This document shows positions 52,290 through 63,859 of a stretch of DNA of 64,000 nucleotides, one piece after another; within the stretch, counting starts at the first letter, position 1; each line of letters opens with the position of its first letter. Made by a program: the position numbers and the translations under genes. Below the pieces are notes generated by a model. The model was not told the origin of the DNA, searched no databases, and was given only the letters and a program-made list of their open reading frames with translations. Origin of the DNA: Apus apus (taxonomy: Eukaryota; Chordata; Aves; Apodiformes; Apodidae); contig NC_067312.1 of NCBI RefSeq assembly GCF_020740795.1, forward strand, positions 38,602,905-38,666,904. Direction: 5' to 3'.

Positions 52290-52947
52290 TGCAGAACAGA
52301 AGTTGGGGACCCTGGTAGACAGCAAGCAGACCATGAGCCAGGAGTGCACCCTTACACCAAAGACTACCAGCAGCATCCTGGGCTGCATTAGGTAGAGAGA
52401 GATGTGCCAGCAGGTGATCATCCTACCCCTACACTCAGCCCTGTCAGCAGTGACAGAGCTGGAGTGCTGGGTCCAGTTCTGGGCTCACCAGTGTAAGGAA
52501 GATCTGAACTGGGCAAGTCCAGTGCAGGGCCAGTGCAGGGCCACAGCTATGCCTGAAGGACTGGAGCATCTGTCATATGAAGAGATGCTGGTGCTGTTCA
52601 GCCTAGAGAAGGAAAGGTTTGGAAGGATTTTAAGTCTGTGTGTGAATATCTCATGGAGGAAGTGGAGAGAGTTAGACTTTCCCCAGTACTGTCCACTGAG
52701 AGGAAAAGGCTCAGTGAGCACACACTGAAAACCAGAGTGTCTGATTTGAACACTAGAAAAGATTATTTTTTTTCTTCTGTGAGGGTGGTCAGACACTGGA
52801 GCAGAGTGTGGAAGTCTCATCTTTACAGATACTCAGAATCCAGCTGAGCACAGCCCCAAGGAACCTGCTGTAGCTAACCTTGCTCTGAGCACAGAGTTGA
52901 ACTAGGTGATTTCAAGGGGTCCCTTTCAACCTCGGTTTTGTGAAGTA
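52290..52947 (+). mobile_element. CR1 LINE fragment, plus orientation
   Basis: CR1 ORF2 end and tail on the plus strand: CAGCATCCTGGGCTGCATTAGG, then ACTGGAGCATCTGTCATATG, GTTCAGCCTAGAGAAGGAAAGG, GTGAGGGTGGTCAGACACTGG, and the tail GAACTAGGTGATTTCAAGG to TTTCAACCTCGG. Several stops and frameshifts; the terminal octamer is diverged. Confidence 0.9.
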
Positions 52948-54954
52948 GGGCATACAGCTCCTTTATATGATTGGCACTACACATTTGTGTGCCATCACCA
53001 CCTGTGTACACCAGCTCAGAAGTGGAGACTGTTTAGTTACAAGAATTGTCTTTAGTGCTACCTACTTTTGTTGGTTTATTTTTCAATAACAGAGAGCAAC
53101 AAAAACGCTGCTATGGTGAAAGCCCTTTAGCCCTTAATCCTGAGACCAGCACTGTTGGTTGTGCTCTCTGAGACTGACTCTAATACCAAAATTTATATTC
53201 CAGACAAGTGTCATCAAAGATCATGTTGCTGCCCTACTACAAAAGGAAGATTGAAAAGCTAGATGTAAAGTGTAGGCATGCTATCCTGAAAAAAGAGGAA
53301 GTGCTTGAAAGCTGTCTTAAATATTCTTAAAGACAGGAATGTTGCATTCACAACTGTTACCCCATGTGCTTGACAAGCAGCAGAGGAGACTGGCAATATG
53401 ATTTGTTGAGTAATACCAGTTAATAAAGCTTGTTCTGCTTCACTTGAATAGTATTTGTAAAACAAAACTCATCGGGGATCTTAAACAGTTCAGATAACAT
53501 TTGCTCTTTTTGATTGTTGGAAGTTAGAGTGGACACCCATTGAGCACAAGTAGCACCAAGTTGACATTTCAGCATGTAATAGCCTTAAACTCTTAACATA
53601 ATGGAACTTATTAACCTATTTGCATTGAGAGAATATTAATTGTAAAACAGCCAGAGGAAAGAAACCAGATTTCCCTGTGAAGAAGTTCTAATGTATGCTG
53701 ATATTAATAAATCCTACAGTATACCTTATTCTGTTATTTTTAATGTAAGTTTTTTTTATTTCTCAAGTCAGACCTCTTGGTTTTTCTTTGTCTGAAAGGA
53801 AGTAAAATTCTAGCATATTTCTGGTAAAATGGCAAGCAAAACTCTGCAAGAAAAAGAGTAATGTAAAATGAATCTTCTTAAAAATTGATTATTCTTCTAG
53901 CGAAAAAGGCGCCAACCTTAAAAAAAAAATCTCAGCATCAACATTTTCCCTAGACTTATTAGTGAAGTACCTTTAGTCAAGTAATCTATTTCAAATTAAT
54001 TAGTGAACCTCAAAAAGGTTTTGTTGCCTAGAAGAGGTTCTCTGGTTGTTAAGTGAGGCATCATGCAAATCATTCTCATTTTAACATTTCATTTTCAAAT
54101 TTTTGCTTACAGAGGACAAATAGTTTTCTAACCTTCAGCACTGAAGGGAAGGCGTGGAAGCGAGATGATGGAGTTATAAGATAGAGAGTTTACCTTCCTG
54201 TACTTGAGAAGCTATGCAGATCTAAAAGAGGAAGCTGTGCTGTGTCTTCTACTAGAGCATAGGGAATATTCATATGAATGGAATCAGACTCTTGTATCAG
54301 GACGTTTTTTTCTTCAAAAGCCACAAACTTTTTTGCCTGAAGTTTTCTTCTGCAGTCAGGTAAATAGTGCATTTATTATATTGGTCTAAAACAGAATTAT
54401 ACCAAACATCCAAATGAGTCTTAAACTAGATCAGCATTTTATTTGATCAGTAATTCATCTAGTACCTCCAAGACATAAAACAGCAGAGCAAGTCTTTCTC
54501 AAGCATTTTAACCATTGCAAAGGTCCTTGGCTGGTCATCTGTTTTTAACAATCATGTACTCATAAGTGCACTTCAAATGTGAAAGGTTGTAAGTCCATCC
54601 TAAGGAGAGCTAGGACAAGGTGGACTCAAAATCCTGGTTTGGGCCAGAATAAAGCAGATTTTCTTTTTACTGATTTTTTTTCTTTCTTCAGTGAATTCTC
54701 TTAAGCAGCACACAAGTTTTTCAGCTAGTGGACTGATAACGCTGGAATGTTTAGTGCCAAGAGACCAAAGACAATTTGTTCTACTTGTTGAATTTTCTGC
54801 TTCCAATACCAAAGGAGCAGAAGAGTTGTATCCACAACCTTCCATAGGGAGAAGTGAACTAGACGGACAGCAAAGTTGGCCAGAGGTATTCCATACATGT
54901 ATCTACATAAGCCTTGGTATAAATTCAGAGACTACAGAAGGCAAGCCCTTTTTC
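52948..54954. other. Intergenic stretch without recognised features
   Basis: AT-rich sequence. Short open frames only (up to about 80 codons), none with recognisable protein features. The last few hundred bases may be part of the LTR element that follows, because its 5' border was not located. Confidence 0.45.
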
Positions 54955-55375
54955 TTCTTTCTCTTCTCATTCATGGCTGGCATCCGGGAAGGACTCAGTC
55001 TATCCCACCAACGTTGAATGCACGTTGATCATGCCCTCATGACTCTGCCCTCAGCTCCTCTCTGCTCTGCTGCTCTCTACGGCACCTCCAGGATATTTTG
55101 GGACTGTTTTCAGCTCAGGAGATGCTGTGGGAGTTGCTGGGGGTGGGGGGAGGTGATATGGTTTTGCACATTTCTAAACACATTTGTATATAATTGTACA
55201 TATTTTCTTTTGTCATTAGTACTTAATTAAAGGTGTCTATAGTTTAGTTTTCGATGCTGAAAGTCTCTGTCCTTATTCTCTAACTTCTTCTCCTACCTGG
55301 GTGGGAGGAGGAGGGGATTGAGAGCGTTGTCACTGGTTTAATTGCCGATCCTGAGTCAAACTGTATTGTAGTTTG
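54955..55375 (+). mobile_element. Avian LTR-type element (endogenous retrovirus family), plus
   Basis: The stretch has the layout of avian LTRs known to me: a GC-richer upstream part, a TGTATATAATTGTACATATT segment, an ATTAAA polyadenylation signal at about 55226, a TAGTTTAGTTTT block and an end near GTTTAATTGCCGATCCTGAG. No gag, pol or env frame lies beside it, so it looks like a solo LTR. The family name and exact borders are uncertain. Confidence 0.55.
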
Positions 55376-56345
55376 GGCCCAACAGGACAGCAAAGAACCA
55401 AGCCTGTGGCTGCTTACTCAGCTCCCCCCCGACACGCACTCCACTGGGATGGGGAGGACAAAGACCACCTAGAAGCTCATTGGCTGAGACAGGACAAGGA
55501 GGGTTCTTCACCGATTAAGGTCCCAGGCAAAACAGACTCAACTTGGGCAAAAAATAGCAATTTAATTTCACACTAATAAAACACATACAGGACACAGACA
55601 ACACAAAGAGCAGTGCTTGTATATGTTACCCCACCCCTCCCTTCTTCCCAGGCCCAAATCGCTTTGTTCCCAGTTTTTCTCCCTCCTTCCCCCCAGCAGC
55701 ACAGGGGGACAGGGGTTTAGAGTCAGTTCACAGGCTGGTGGTTCCTGCTGCTCCTTCCTCCTCAGGAAGAAGGATTCCTTGCTTCCCCACAGGGTCCCTC
55801 CCATGGGAGAGAGTCCTCCACGAACCTCTCCTTCATGAGTCCTTCCCACAAGGTCTGGAGCTGCTCCAGCCTGGGCTTCCCACAGAGTCACAGGCTGCTT
55901 CGGGAACAGCCACCTACCCTGGCGCCGGGGTCTTCCACAGCTGCATAATCCAAGTGCACTGGCTGTAAATCCAGGTTTACCCCTCCTGGTGCCTTAAAGG
56001 AATGTTCCACCATGTTCCTCCATGAGTGCAGGGGGACAGGTGCCATCTCACCATGTGTTGCAAGGAAACTTCTGCACCTTCTTCCCCTCCTTCCTCGCCA
56101 GCCATGGGCACCACTCTGCCTCTCCAGCTCAGCTCCTTTCCAATTGCTCACCTACTCAGGTCTTACATCAGTTCTTTCGTATGTTAATCGCAGAGGTGCT
56201 TCTGTTGTTCCCCTGTGTTCCTCTATGGCTCCTTGGCTGGTTTTGGAGTAGGGGGAGCTTCTCAGCTTCTTACGAGAGCCACTCCTGGGGCCCCTCCCCC
56301 ACTACCAAAAAACACACCAAACCAAACGAGCACAAACTGTGACAG
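55376..56345 (-). mobile_element. Second avian LTR/ERV-derived element, minus
   Basis: On the minus strand this reads from TGTCACAGTTTGTGC at 56345, through a purine-rich part with repeated CCCATGG-like phrases, to a segment at 55500-55560 containing the phrase AAGTTGAGTCTGTTTTGCC that is widespread in avian LTR-type repeats. It shares this end with the truncated element at 63860. No viral protein frame survives. Its open frames on both strands are chance. Confidence 0.55.
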
Positions 56346-59300
56346 CGTGTGGTCGCAACATCACAAGCATCTTTTTCAGTGCATTACTGATTTGGAGGCA
56401 CATATGTGTTGTGATTTTTTTCCCTAAATCTTCATTAAAATAAGTCTGCTATGTCCAGCTTGTATATTCTGCACACTATTCAGAACAGGAACAGAGGGAT
56501 GCTGGTCACTGGTTTGAAATTGCCTCCAAGATAGGTGCTATTTTGTTATGTTAATTGCAATGTTTTCATTCATTAGAAGCACATTCACAAAATATTTGGG
56601 TAATAAAACATAAGTGCTGACAAGGCATTTTGGTTTTCAGACCTTTCTGCTACCCAAGGTGGCATGTGATGGTGCTAAAATTTTGCTACTTTATTTAGTA
56701 TTTGGCCAACTCTTTTGTAGCATGCTGTACAGATAAGGGCAAAATACTTCATTTTACTTCGCAGAATTCTGTTTGTGTTGAAGTATTCATTTATCACTAG
56801 CAGCAAGCTTGAGTAAAAGCCACCACATGTAAGAAAGAGCTTTTGCAGCCACTCAGGTAGTGTAACACAGACCACTCTGTTGGAGCCAGAACAAGAGGAG
56901 AGATGAAGAATACAGTCTTGAAAAACTGTGAGTTCCAGTTCTGCTTTAGTCGTAGAACCCAGCACTCTCTCAGTTTGACTGTCAGGGCAGGTGTGCAATA
57001 GATAACTTGTCATTCTCTCATTTATGGCTCTTAAAGAACAAGAATTTGATTCATTCTAAAAGGAATTAAAAGTATGAATGAAAATGAATTAATAAGTAGC
57101 TAAAGCTCTTCAGAAACATGAGATGTATCATAAGGCATGATAAAGCCATGAGGAGTGGTAAATAGGAATATGCAGTCCTTGAGCCAGCTGCAGAATAATG
57201 CAGGTAAGGTAAATGTTAAATTTAAGTGACAATAATATCTGACTGTGCTGTTACAATGTGTTATTGTCATGCTAGATTTTCACTAACAGTAAGGACATGC
57301 ATTTTACATAAGGCAGTGTTCATGAACAACAAAATCACATTCTATTTGCCCATGGCTCTCTAATTTGTGACATTTATGCTGGCTTCCTACAGAAACTTTT
57401 ATAAACAGGTTTGTTTATGTGGACATTTGGGCAATAGCTACTCTAAAAAATAATCATATACGAACGAGGGTGTTAATGTGTGAAGAAAATATTATGACTT
57501 GTTTCTGATTATTGCTTCATCTGTGTTCAACATCTTACCTGGGGTGAATTGTCTCTTGCTGTGTGTGGTATGTGAAGACTTGGCTACCCATGAGGATGCA
57601 TGGGGTTTTCTTTTATTTAAACTTTATCACTTGTTCTGAATTGTAATTAGTACTGCATGACTTTGGTGAACAATCGGATTTGCTAAGTAACCAGGAATCA
57701 CTAATGTATAGTTGTGTGTTTAAGTATTTCATTAATATTTTTAAATATACACATTTCCATAAGTTGTTGTCCCTGCACAGAGCACTCTGTTAGATATAGA
57801 GCAGTTGTATTGTTGTATAGGTTAATTTGAGTCAATGGTGTGATCATTTATGATGACAAAGGATTTTATTCTTGTTCATAGTGAATTATTTAACTGGCTG
57901 CAGTTTTTTCCTGTGCTTCTCTTTTGTGGTTCAAAGGGTTTTGGTTTTTTTTCCTGCTACATAGGTCTTATTAAATAAGAATATTGGTTATGATAATGGG
58001 AGCTGATCCACTGTGTTAGGTTTCAGTGAAACATACAGATGTTCGTTTCCACAACTAACATTATTTCAGCTTTCTGCACTATGTAGACTGCATGTAGAGC
58101 AGCAGGGTATGGGTGCACAATGAAGTTTTTACTTGAGCAAACATATTAATTTTTTATATGTCAGTTTTTCTGCAATGACTCTGTGATCTTACCCACAATA
58201 TATGCAGGATTACCTATGCTTCATCCTTTTAATTGTATCGCTCTTACATATGGGTCAGAACAGGCAAACTGATAAGCAACTATGGCACAGTAAATGCTTT
58301 CCTCGCAATAATTATTTTTTAAGTATTGCAATGTGTCAGGTAAGTTGTCCATCTATCCTAGCGTCCTGTCTGCAATAGTGATAGTCCGAGATGCTATTTA
58401 GGAAGAGCTTGCAGACCTGTAAGGCCTTCTCCTACTCCACTGGCGTACCAATATACAGAACTAGAAATATTAAAGGATGCATTCAAAACTATGCCATTTA
58501 ATATCTGTTTATCTTTTCTATACACATTTGTTTATCCACTTTTTGAACCTCTTGATATTGTTGTTCCATGGCTGCAAATCCGTTATTTCTTATGCCATTG
58601 TGCATGTTGAAACACATAGGGTAATGACTTTTGGAAAATTGCAACAGCAGGGAAACAACTCAATAAATAATCTCGGACTTCAAAAAGCTTGTGGCCTCTA
58701 AGTTGCATGTTTCCAGGCTGCTTGTACTGATTGAAGCTGTAGCAATACTAGAATTAATGTTCCCTGGCTTATGGTAGCCACCTGCAAATATTGGAAGTCT
58801 TCCCTGGTGTTCAGATTGTCTTGTCTGTTACACCTCTCAGATGCACCCATGCCCTGTTTCTTGCTGCAGGTTCTTACCAGCTCCTCTTATTCACCATTAG
58901 GCTCTGTCTGTCTGTCTCTGTGTTAGTCTCAGTGCTTCAGAAGACAGTTTCCTACCAGAAATAACTTCTAACCTGCTGCCAGAAGTGGATGGGGCTCCAC
59001 GAGCTGCATGCTGTATTCTGCATTTCAGTGGCACAGAGGGCCTCAGACAGGAAGGCTCTTGCTGCAGCAAATGGTCAGCTATTCCTGCTTTCATAAGGGG
59101 AGACTGTTGCCAAGGGAAAGAGTAGGCAGAAGGCTAGAGGAAACAGAACACTACAAAGGCATGTCTCTACTCCCAAGTATTTCTCTTCCCTCTTGTTATG
59201 GGAAAAGAAAATAACAGGAAAGAGAGGATGTGGAAAATGTAAAGTCCCACCAGGGAGAAGAAGAAGAAAAGGTTAAGAGGTGGGGGTGGGAGGAATGGGA

Positions 59301-59783
59301 GTAACAGGAAAGCCCCAAGATGGGTCTGCAAATCAAAGGGGCTTGTAGTTAGGTAGAAGAGGGCAAAAAAAGTAGAATGAGACAGAAAAAAGGGAGATGC
59401 TGAGAGTATGGAGAGATTAGGACACAGCTAGGCAAAACGCGAAAAGGAAAAAGACAAAAGGAGCTAAGAGCTTTAGACTTTACAAAACAACATTTTTTTA
59501 ACAAAAAAGGAAAACTAATCCAAATCGCCATGGAGAATGAATAGATGGAGAAGTGCCAAATAACATGAAAAACAGAGAGGAAGAGGGAAAATGGAGAAAT
59601 AAAAGGAAGTGGAAAGGAGAGGAAGTAGGGAAACACCCTACAAATTTACTCATTTTTTTCCAGTTCCTGTATTTTGTTATATGTATGTGGGAAATCAGTT
59701 TATTCTGATAAAGGAATTTAAGTGTCATGATGGCACATCCTCTACTTTTATTCCTTGAAGCAATTACTGAACTAGGGGTAGAC
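56346..59783. other. Intergenic stretch without recognised genes
   Basis: AT-rich up to about 58.7 kb. A purine-rich patch at 59100-59640 (long AG-rich runs, pyrimidine-rich on the other strand) gives spurious Ser/Phe/Leu/Pro-rich frames on the minus strand. Nothing else seen. Confidence 0.5.
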
Positions 59784-60094
59784 CAGGGGTCTTCAAACTC
59801 TTTTTGATCATGCATCTCCACGATTAAAACATTTTTGTGCATGCACCCCAACAGTTATTTAATTATTTATTTAGAAATTACATACATGTACTATTGTACT
59901 ATTATGTACATTATGAAATGTATATAAAAATTAAAAATATATATTTTAAGGATAAGATAAAGGTGAAACAAACATTACTTACAAAAATTGTATTTATCAG
60001 TGGCAAAAATCCACACTCCAGAGGATTATCTTGCACACACTCTGGGATGTATTCACCCCCACACCAACACACTTTGGAGACCACTGGGCTAGAC
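59776..60094. mobile_element. hAT-like non-autonomous DNA transposon with target-site duplication
   Basis: Element 59784-60086 (303 bp). The left end CAGGGGTCTTCAAACT and the reverse complement of the right end, CAGTGGTCTCCAAAGT, agree at 13 of 16 positions. The flanking octamers GGGTAGAC (59776-59783) and GGCTAGAC (60087-60094) agree at 7 of 8, as expected for the 8-bp duplication of hAT transposases. The ends CAGNGGTC with TCAAA are typical of Charlie-like hAT elements. It is internally AT-rich and has no transposase frame, so it depended on a partner. Confidence 0.85.
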
Positions 60095-60961
60095 CATGAA
60101 GCAGTATCTAAAGCTTCATTATGAGCTCTCTCCAAAGCTATTGCTGACATTTCTGATGGCCTTGGTGGTATCACAAGGTGCAGAGCTGTCTTGACTCTTC
60201 GTGGCTGTGGAATCTCAGTGTGACTGCACTTGATTTTCTAGGTTTTTATCTTCTTTTTTACCAGCTACAAGCATGAAAATTACAGTTTTCAAAAAATGTG
60301 TACGTCTTACTGAAGGCAAGGAACATGATTTCAAAAGTTTCTAGTACTGCTATAACCAAATAAGACCTAAAAGTGTTTGCAAAAAAAAATGAGAATTTTA
60401 TTCTATTTAAGGTCTATTTATATATTTCCGAGGTTCTTTGCAAAGTAGGATCAGTGAATTAAAGTTGAGTTGTGTAAGTCCTCTGAATTAGACCTGCAAT
60501 CATGCTTCCTGTTGCACAGGTAAGAATAAACTAACTGCTTCAGGGATAACTTAATTTACATGTGTTGACTCTTAATTTTCAAATGTATTCAATAAAACAC
60601 ATAATGTGACATTCAAAACTTCAGTAATAAATCACAGCAGGCTTTCTTGAGAAGGGTAAATCTGCAAACAGCTGCCTTCATCTTGTCATCTTCCTATGTG
60701 CTTTCCTGTGGAAATTAATATAGCAAAGGTTATGGGAACATAACAGCTGTAAGAAGATAAACATAGACTTCTATTTTAATTTCTATTTCTATTCTTTATT
60801 TCTCTTTAACAACAATGTTTATAAAATTCATTTTCTTAGGACCAGAAGAAGCAATTTCAAGCAGTAACAGAGGCAAATTTTGATATTGAAATCCTAAAGC
60901 AACGGAGTATTTTTAAGTATTTTTAGATTAGGTTAGAACTGAAAGCTTTTAAACTTTCTTT

Positions 60962-60978
60962 ATGCCCTCTGCTGGCAT
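60962..60978 (-). promoter_or_regulatory. CTCF-like motif, reverse
   Basis: ATGCCCTCTGCTGGCAT; on the minus strand GCCAGCAGAGGGCAT, a close match to the CTCF core consensus. By eye only. It points left, toward the gene pair. Confidence 0.45.
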
Positions 60979-62393
60979 ATATGTGAATTACCGGACATTT
61001 ATACGTTTAACATGCTAGGCCACAGAATCTTTGTTACGGGAAGATTAGCTAAAACAGTTTTCAGTTCAATGGCAAGGCTCTGGGTTTGAGTGAGGTAGGA
61101 ATATAGGAATTTATGCAAGCACAAAAATTGGAAAATTATTTTTCCATCTTTATATTAATTTATACTTATGTTTCATATATGTACTTGCAGTTTAGAGGTT
61201 TTTTCTGACTTCCATGTCATTTTATGTGTTTTCTTGAAAGAGTCCATCAGTGATATTGACTATCCTTGTAAATGACTTAAGGATCAGAATGGGTAGATTC
61301 CAAAAGGATGTGTTTTATCTTCCTGGGCTTCACCTTTCTGGTGAGACTATCAAATAAGGGAGTAATTGTTATAAAATAGACAACAGTTTGCATAGAATTG
61401 ACAGAGAAGATTGTCTTCAGTATGCTTCCCTGCACTGGCAGCAGTCAATCCCTCTGTGCTTTGTTTTTAACTGTATTTATAAACACAAATCCATCATTCT
61501 TTTCATCTGCTGAAGTACTGGTTGAAGTTAACTCAAAAGATAACAGGGCTGTATCCTGTTAGCTGTCTGCTACCTTTAAGTATTATTTAATGACTGCACT
61601 GTTTGTAAGACAATACTGGCAGAATGACAGGAAAACAATACTGCATTGTGAAACAGAAATTATATTATCAATAAGATAATTCAAAACAAAACTAAACTAA
61701 ACCATTTTCCTATAGAGCTGTGTGTAGCTAGTGTATCTGGAATGTAGTTCCAAATAGAATAAATTCTATAAAATTTTATAAGGTATCTGTTTCCGTGAGG
61801 ATGTTTATGAGTCTTTTCAACAAGGAAGAACTAGTGAACTCAAGCCCAGCCCAATCCGGTATATTAAAAACATATGTTGGACCACAAAACCTCCTGAATT
61901 TATCCCTGGTCCTTTTGTTTTACTTCCTGTGTTTTGGACTGGCAAAGGACATATAAGTTATATTGCCAAAGTTCCAACTTCAAAATAGAAGCTAAAAATA
62001 CTTATTTTTTGAAAGAAATCTTAGATTTTCATGTAACCAGAGAATTCTAGAGAGAATAGAGAGTCTAGAGACGGTAAGGGAAACATTTTATTAATATTCC
62101 AGCTAATGAAAGAGGCATGGGAACTGAGAACACCAAGTGTGCTTGAGTTTGCACTTCTCATTATGTGCTGCTATTAGCAGGAGCCATTCTGAGATTCTGC
62201 ACACTGGGGCTTGAGGAGTCAAGGGCATGTGCCTGAGGTCATAACTGATGCGTACCTTTGCATCTGTGAGGAGCAGATCACAGCTTTGGCGTCTATAATT
62301 CCACAATTTTTCTGAGTTTAGACCATTTGTAATCCAGAGGAGAATTCAGTGTTGCAACTGGAAGATTAAATATGTCACTAATAGTCAGCCAGA

Positions 62394-62405
62394 CTATATA
62401 TATAC

Positions 62406-62444
<39 letters not shown>
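62394..62444. repeat. TA then GA microsatellite
   Basis: A short TATA/CATA tract followed directly by (GA)15 at 62414-62443. Probably length-polymorphic. Confidence 0.93.
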
Positions 62445-62449
<5 letters not shown>

Positions 62450-63797
62450 TCTAAAGCTTTAGATTTGCCTCATCTATAGTAAGATGCAACTTTTCTGTTG
62501 CTAGCATTGTCTGAATATTTAGAAGAGACTTAAACCACGAGGAACTTCATCCTAAGTGTCTGTTCCTCCCCGTTCCTGTGCAAAGTTTAGGAATCATCAT
62601 CTTCTTTTCTAGGGCTTTCTTATTCCTTGGTTGTGTCCAGGTCCAGGGGAAACAAAATTTTCTTCACCTGACTGTTCTGTTCAGATCTTACATACTTCTG
62701 TAACTGAAGCTCTAGCTCAGGAGTAGTCCGAAGAAATGAACAGTCCTCCTGTGAAGTTTCAGGTGTTGTCAACTGCATAGCAAAAAGGTCTGCATTTTAT
62801 TGACAAACTAAGAAAGAGGAATTTTGTAGCTGTATGCCTTCCTCATTGAGAAAACATTTGAAAAGTAGACTAGTGAAAGGGTCATTATGTATTCCAGAAT
62901 GGAATTGAAATTCTTTTAAGAAACCTCATTCTCCAGACAAGTAATTCCAGATAGCAAAAATTAGTTTCACTCCAGGTTTGGATTGGAATATGGCACTATC
63001 AAACAGTTTTGAGAAATTATTAGCCATACTATTGTTTTTCCCAATCAGGAGTATATTAATTACTAATATTTCCCTTTAAAGCATGATTACTGAGCTTCAG
63101 CATCCATGAGACATACAGGAGCCATTCACATCTCATGCCTCTTGTTGTATCCGTCAGCAAACTCTGTCATTAAGTTGATATGCAGTCCACATTTTGAAAC
63201 TTAATTCTAGTGCTGCAGGCTTTCCAAGGCAGGTATTAAGACTGCCTGGATACATTTGTATAGTATCTCACAGGAAACTTAAAGACATTGAGTTGTAAAT
63301 ATATCAAATAAAATAGGATCCCTTTTTTGAGGGTTAACAGAGGATTGACAAACCAAGGCTTAAGCTTTGGAGATCAAATAAAGTAATACATTTAAAAAGA
63401 AGAGGTCATTACTACCAAATAATCCTTTATGCTTGTATCTAGCAACATGTCACTGACTATTTGCTAGATGGATCAGGTAGTACTGCTTCAAATGTAATGG
63501 TATTCTACAAGAGATATGAAATAACAGTATGCAAAGACATTTGTGTCCATTATCTCATTTTAATTCATTATCTCTGTATCAAGTCAATGTTTTGCATTGA
63601 GGAAAATGCTTTAAAAGTGAAAGTGATTTCTGTACTGTCTGGCTTTCAGACAATCCATGACTTACGGTTGCATTGCTCTGAATCTGAAAAAGTGTTTTAT
63701 TTTCCTGGTTACTTGTGACAGAGAATACAAACTGTGAAGCTGACCAACAGTAAGCTGTTATCAAAAACGCAAAATAACCAGGGAAATGCCGTTTTGA

Positions 63798-63820
63798 TTT
63801 TTTTTTTTTTTTTTTTTTTT
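63798..63820. repeat. Poly(T) run, 23 bp
   Basis: Uninterrupted run of 23 T shortly before the LTR-type element at the right end. Confidence 0.9.
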
Positions 63821-63859
63821 CAATTTAGAGGACATGCCACAAAGATGAAGCCACTATAT

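Larger units (their letters stand above)
60095..63857. other. Intergenic stretch, right side
   Basis: AT-rich with no recognised exon. It holds a CTCF-like motif at 60962-60978, a TA/GA microsatellite at 62394-62444 and a T23 run at 63798-63820. Confidence 0.5.

Noticed and set aside
55373-56427. Cluster of overlapping frames of 70-110 codons on both strands
   Set aside because: They lie inside the ERV-derived repeat, overlap in several frames and show no retroviral protein motif.
59349-59851. Minus-strand frames rich in Phe, Ser, Leu and Pro that look like membrane segments
   Set aside because: They come from a long purine-rich tract on the plus strand; the hydrophobic look is a composition effect.
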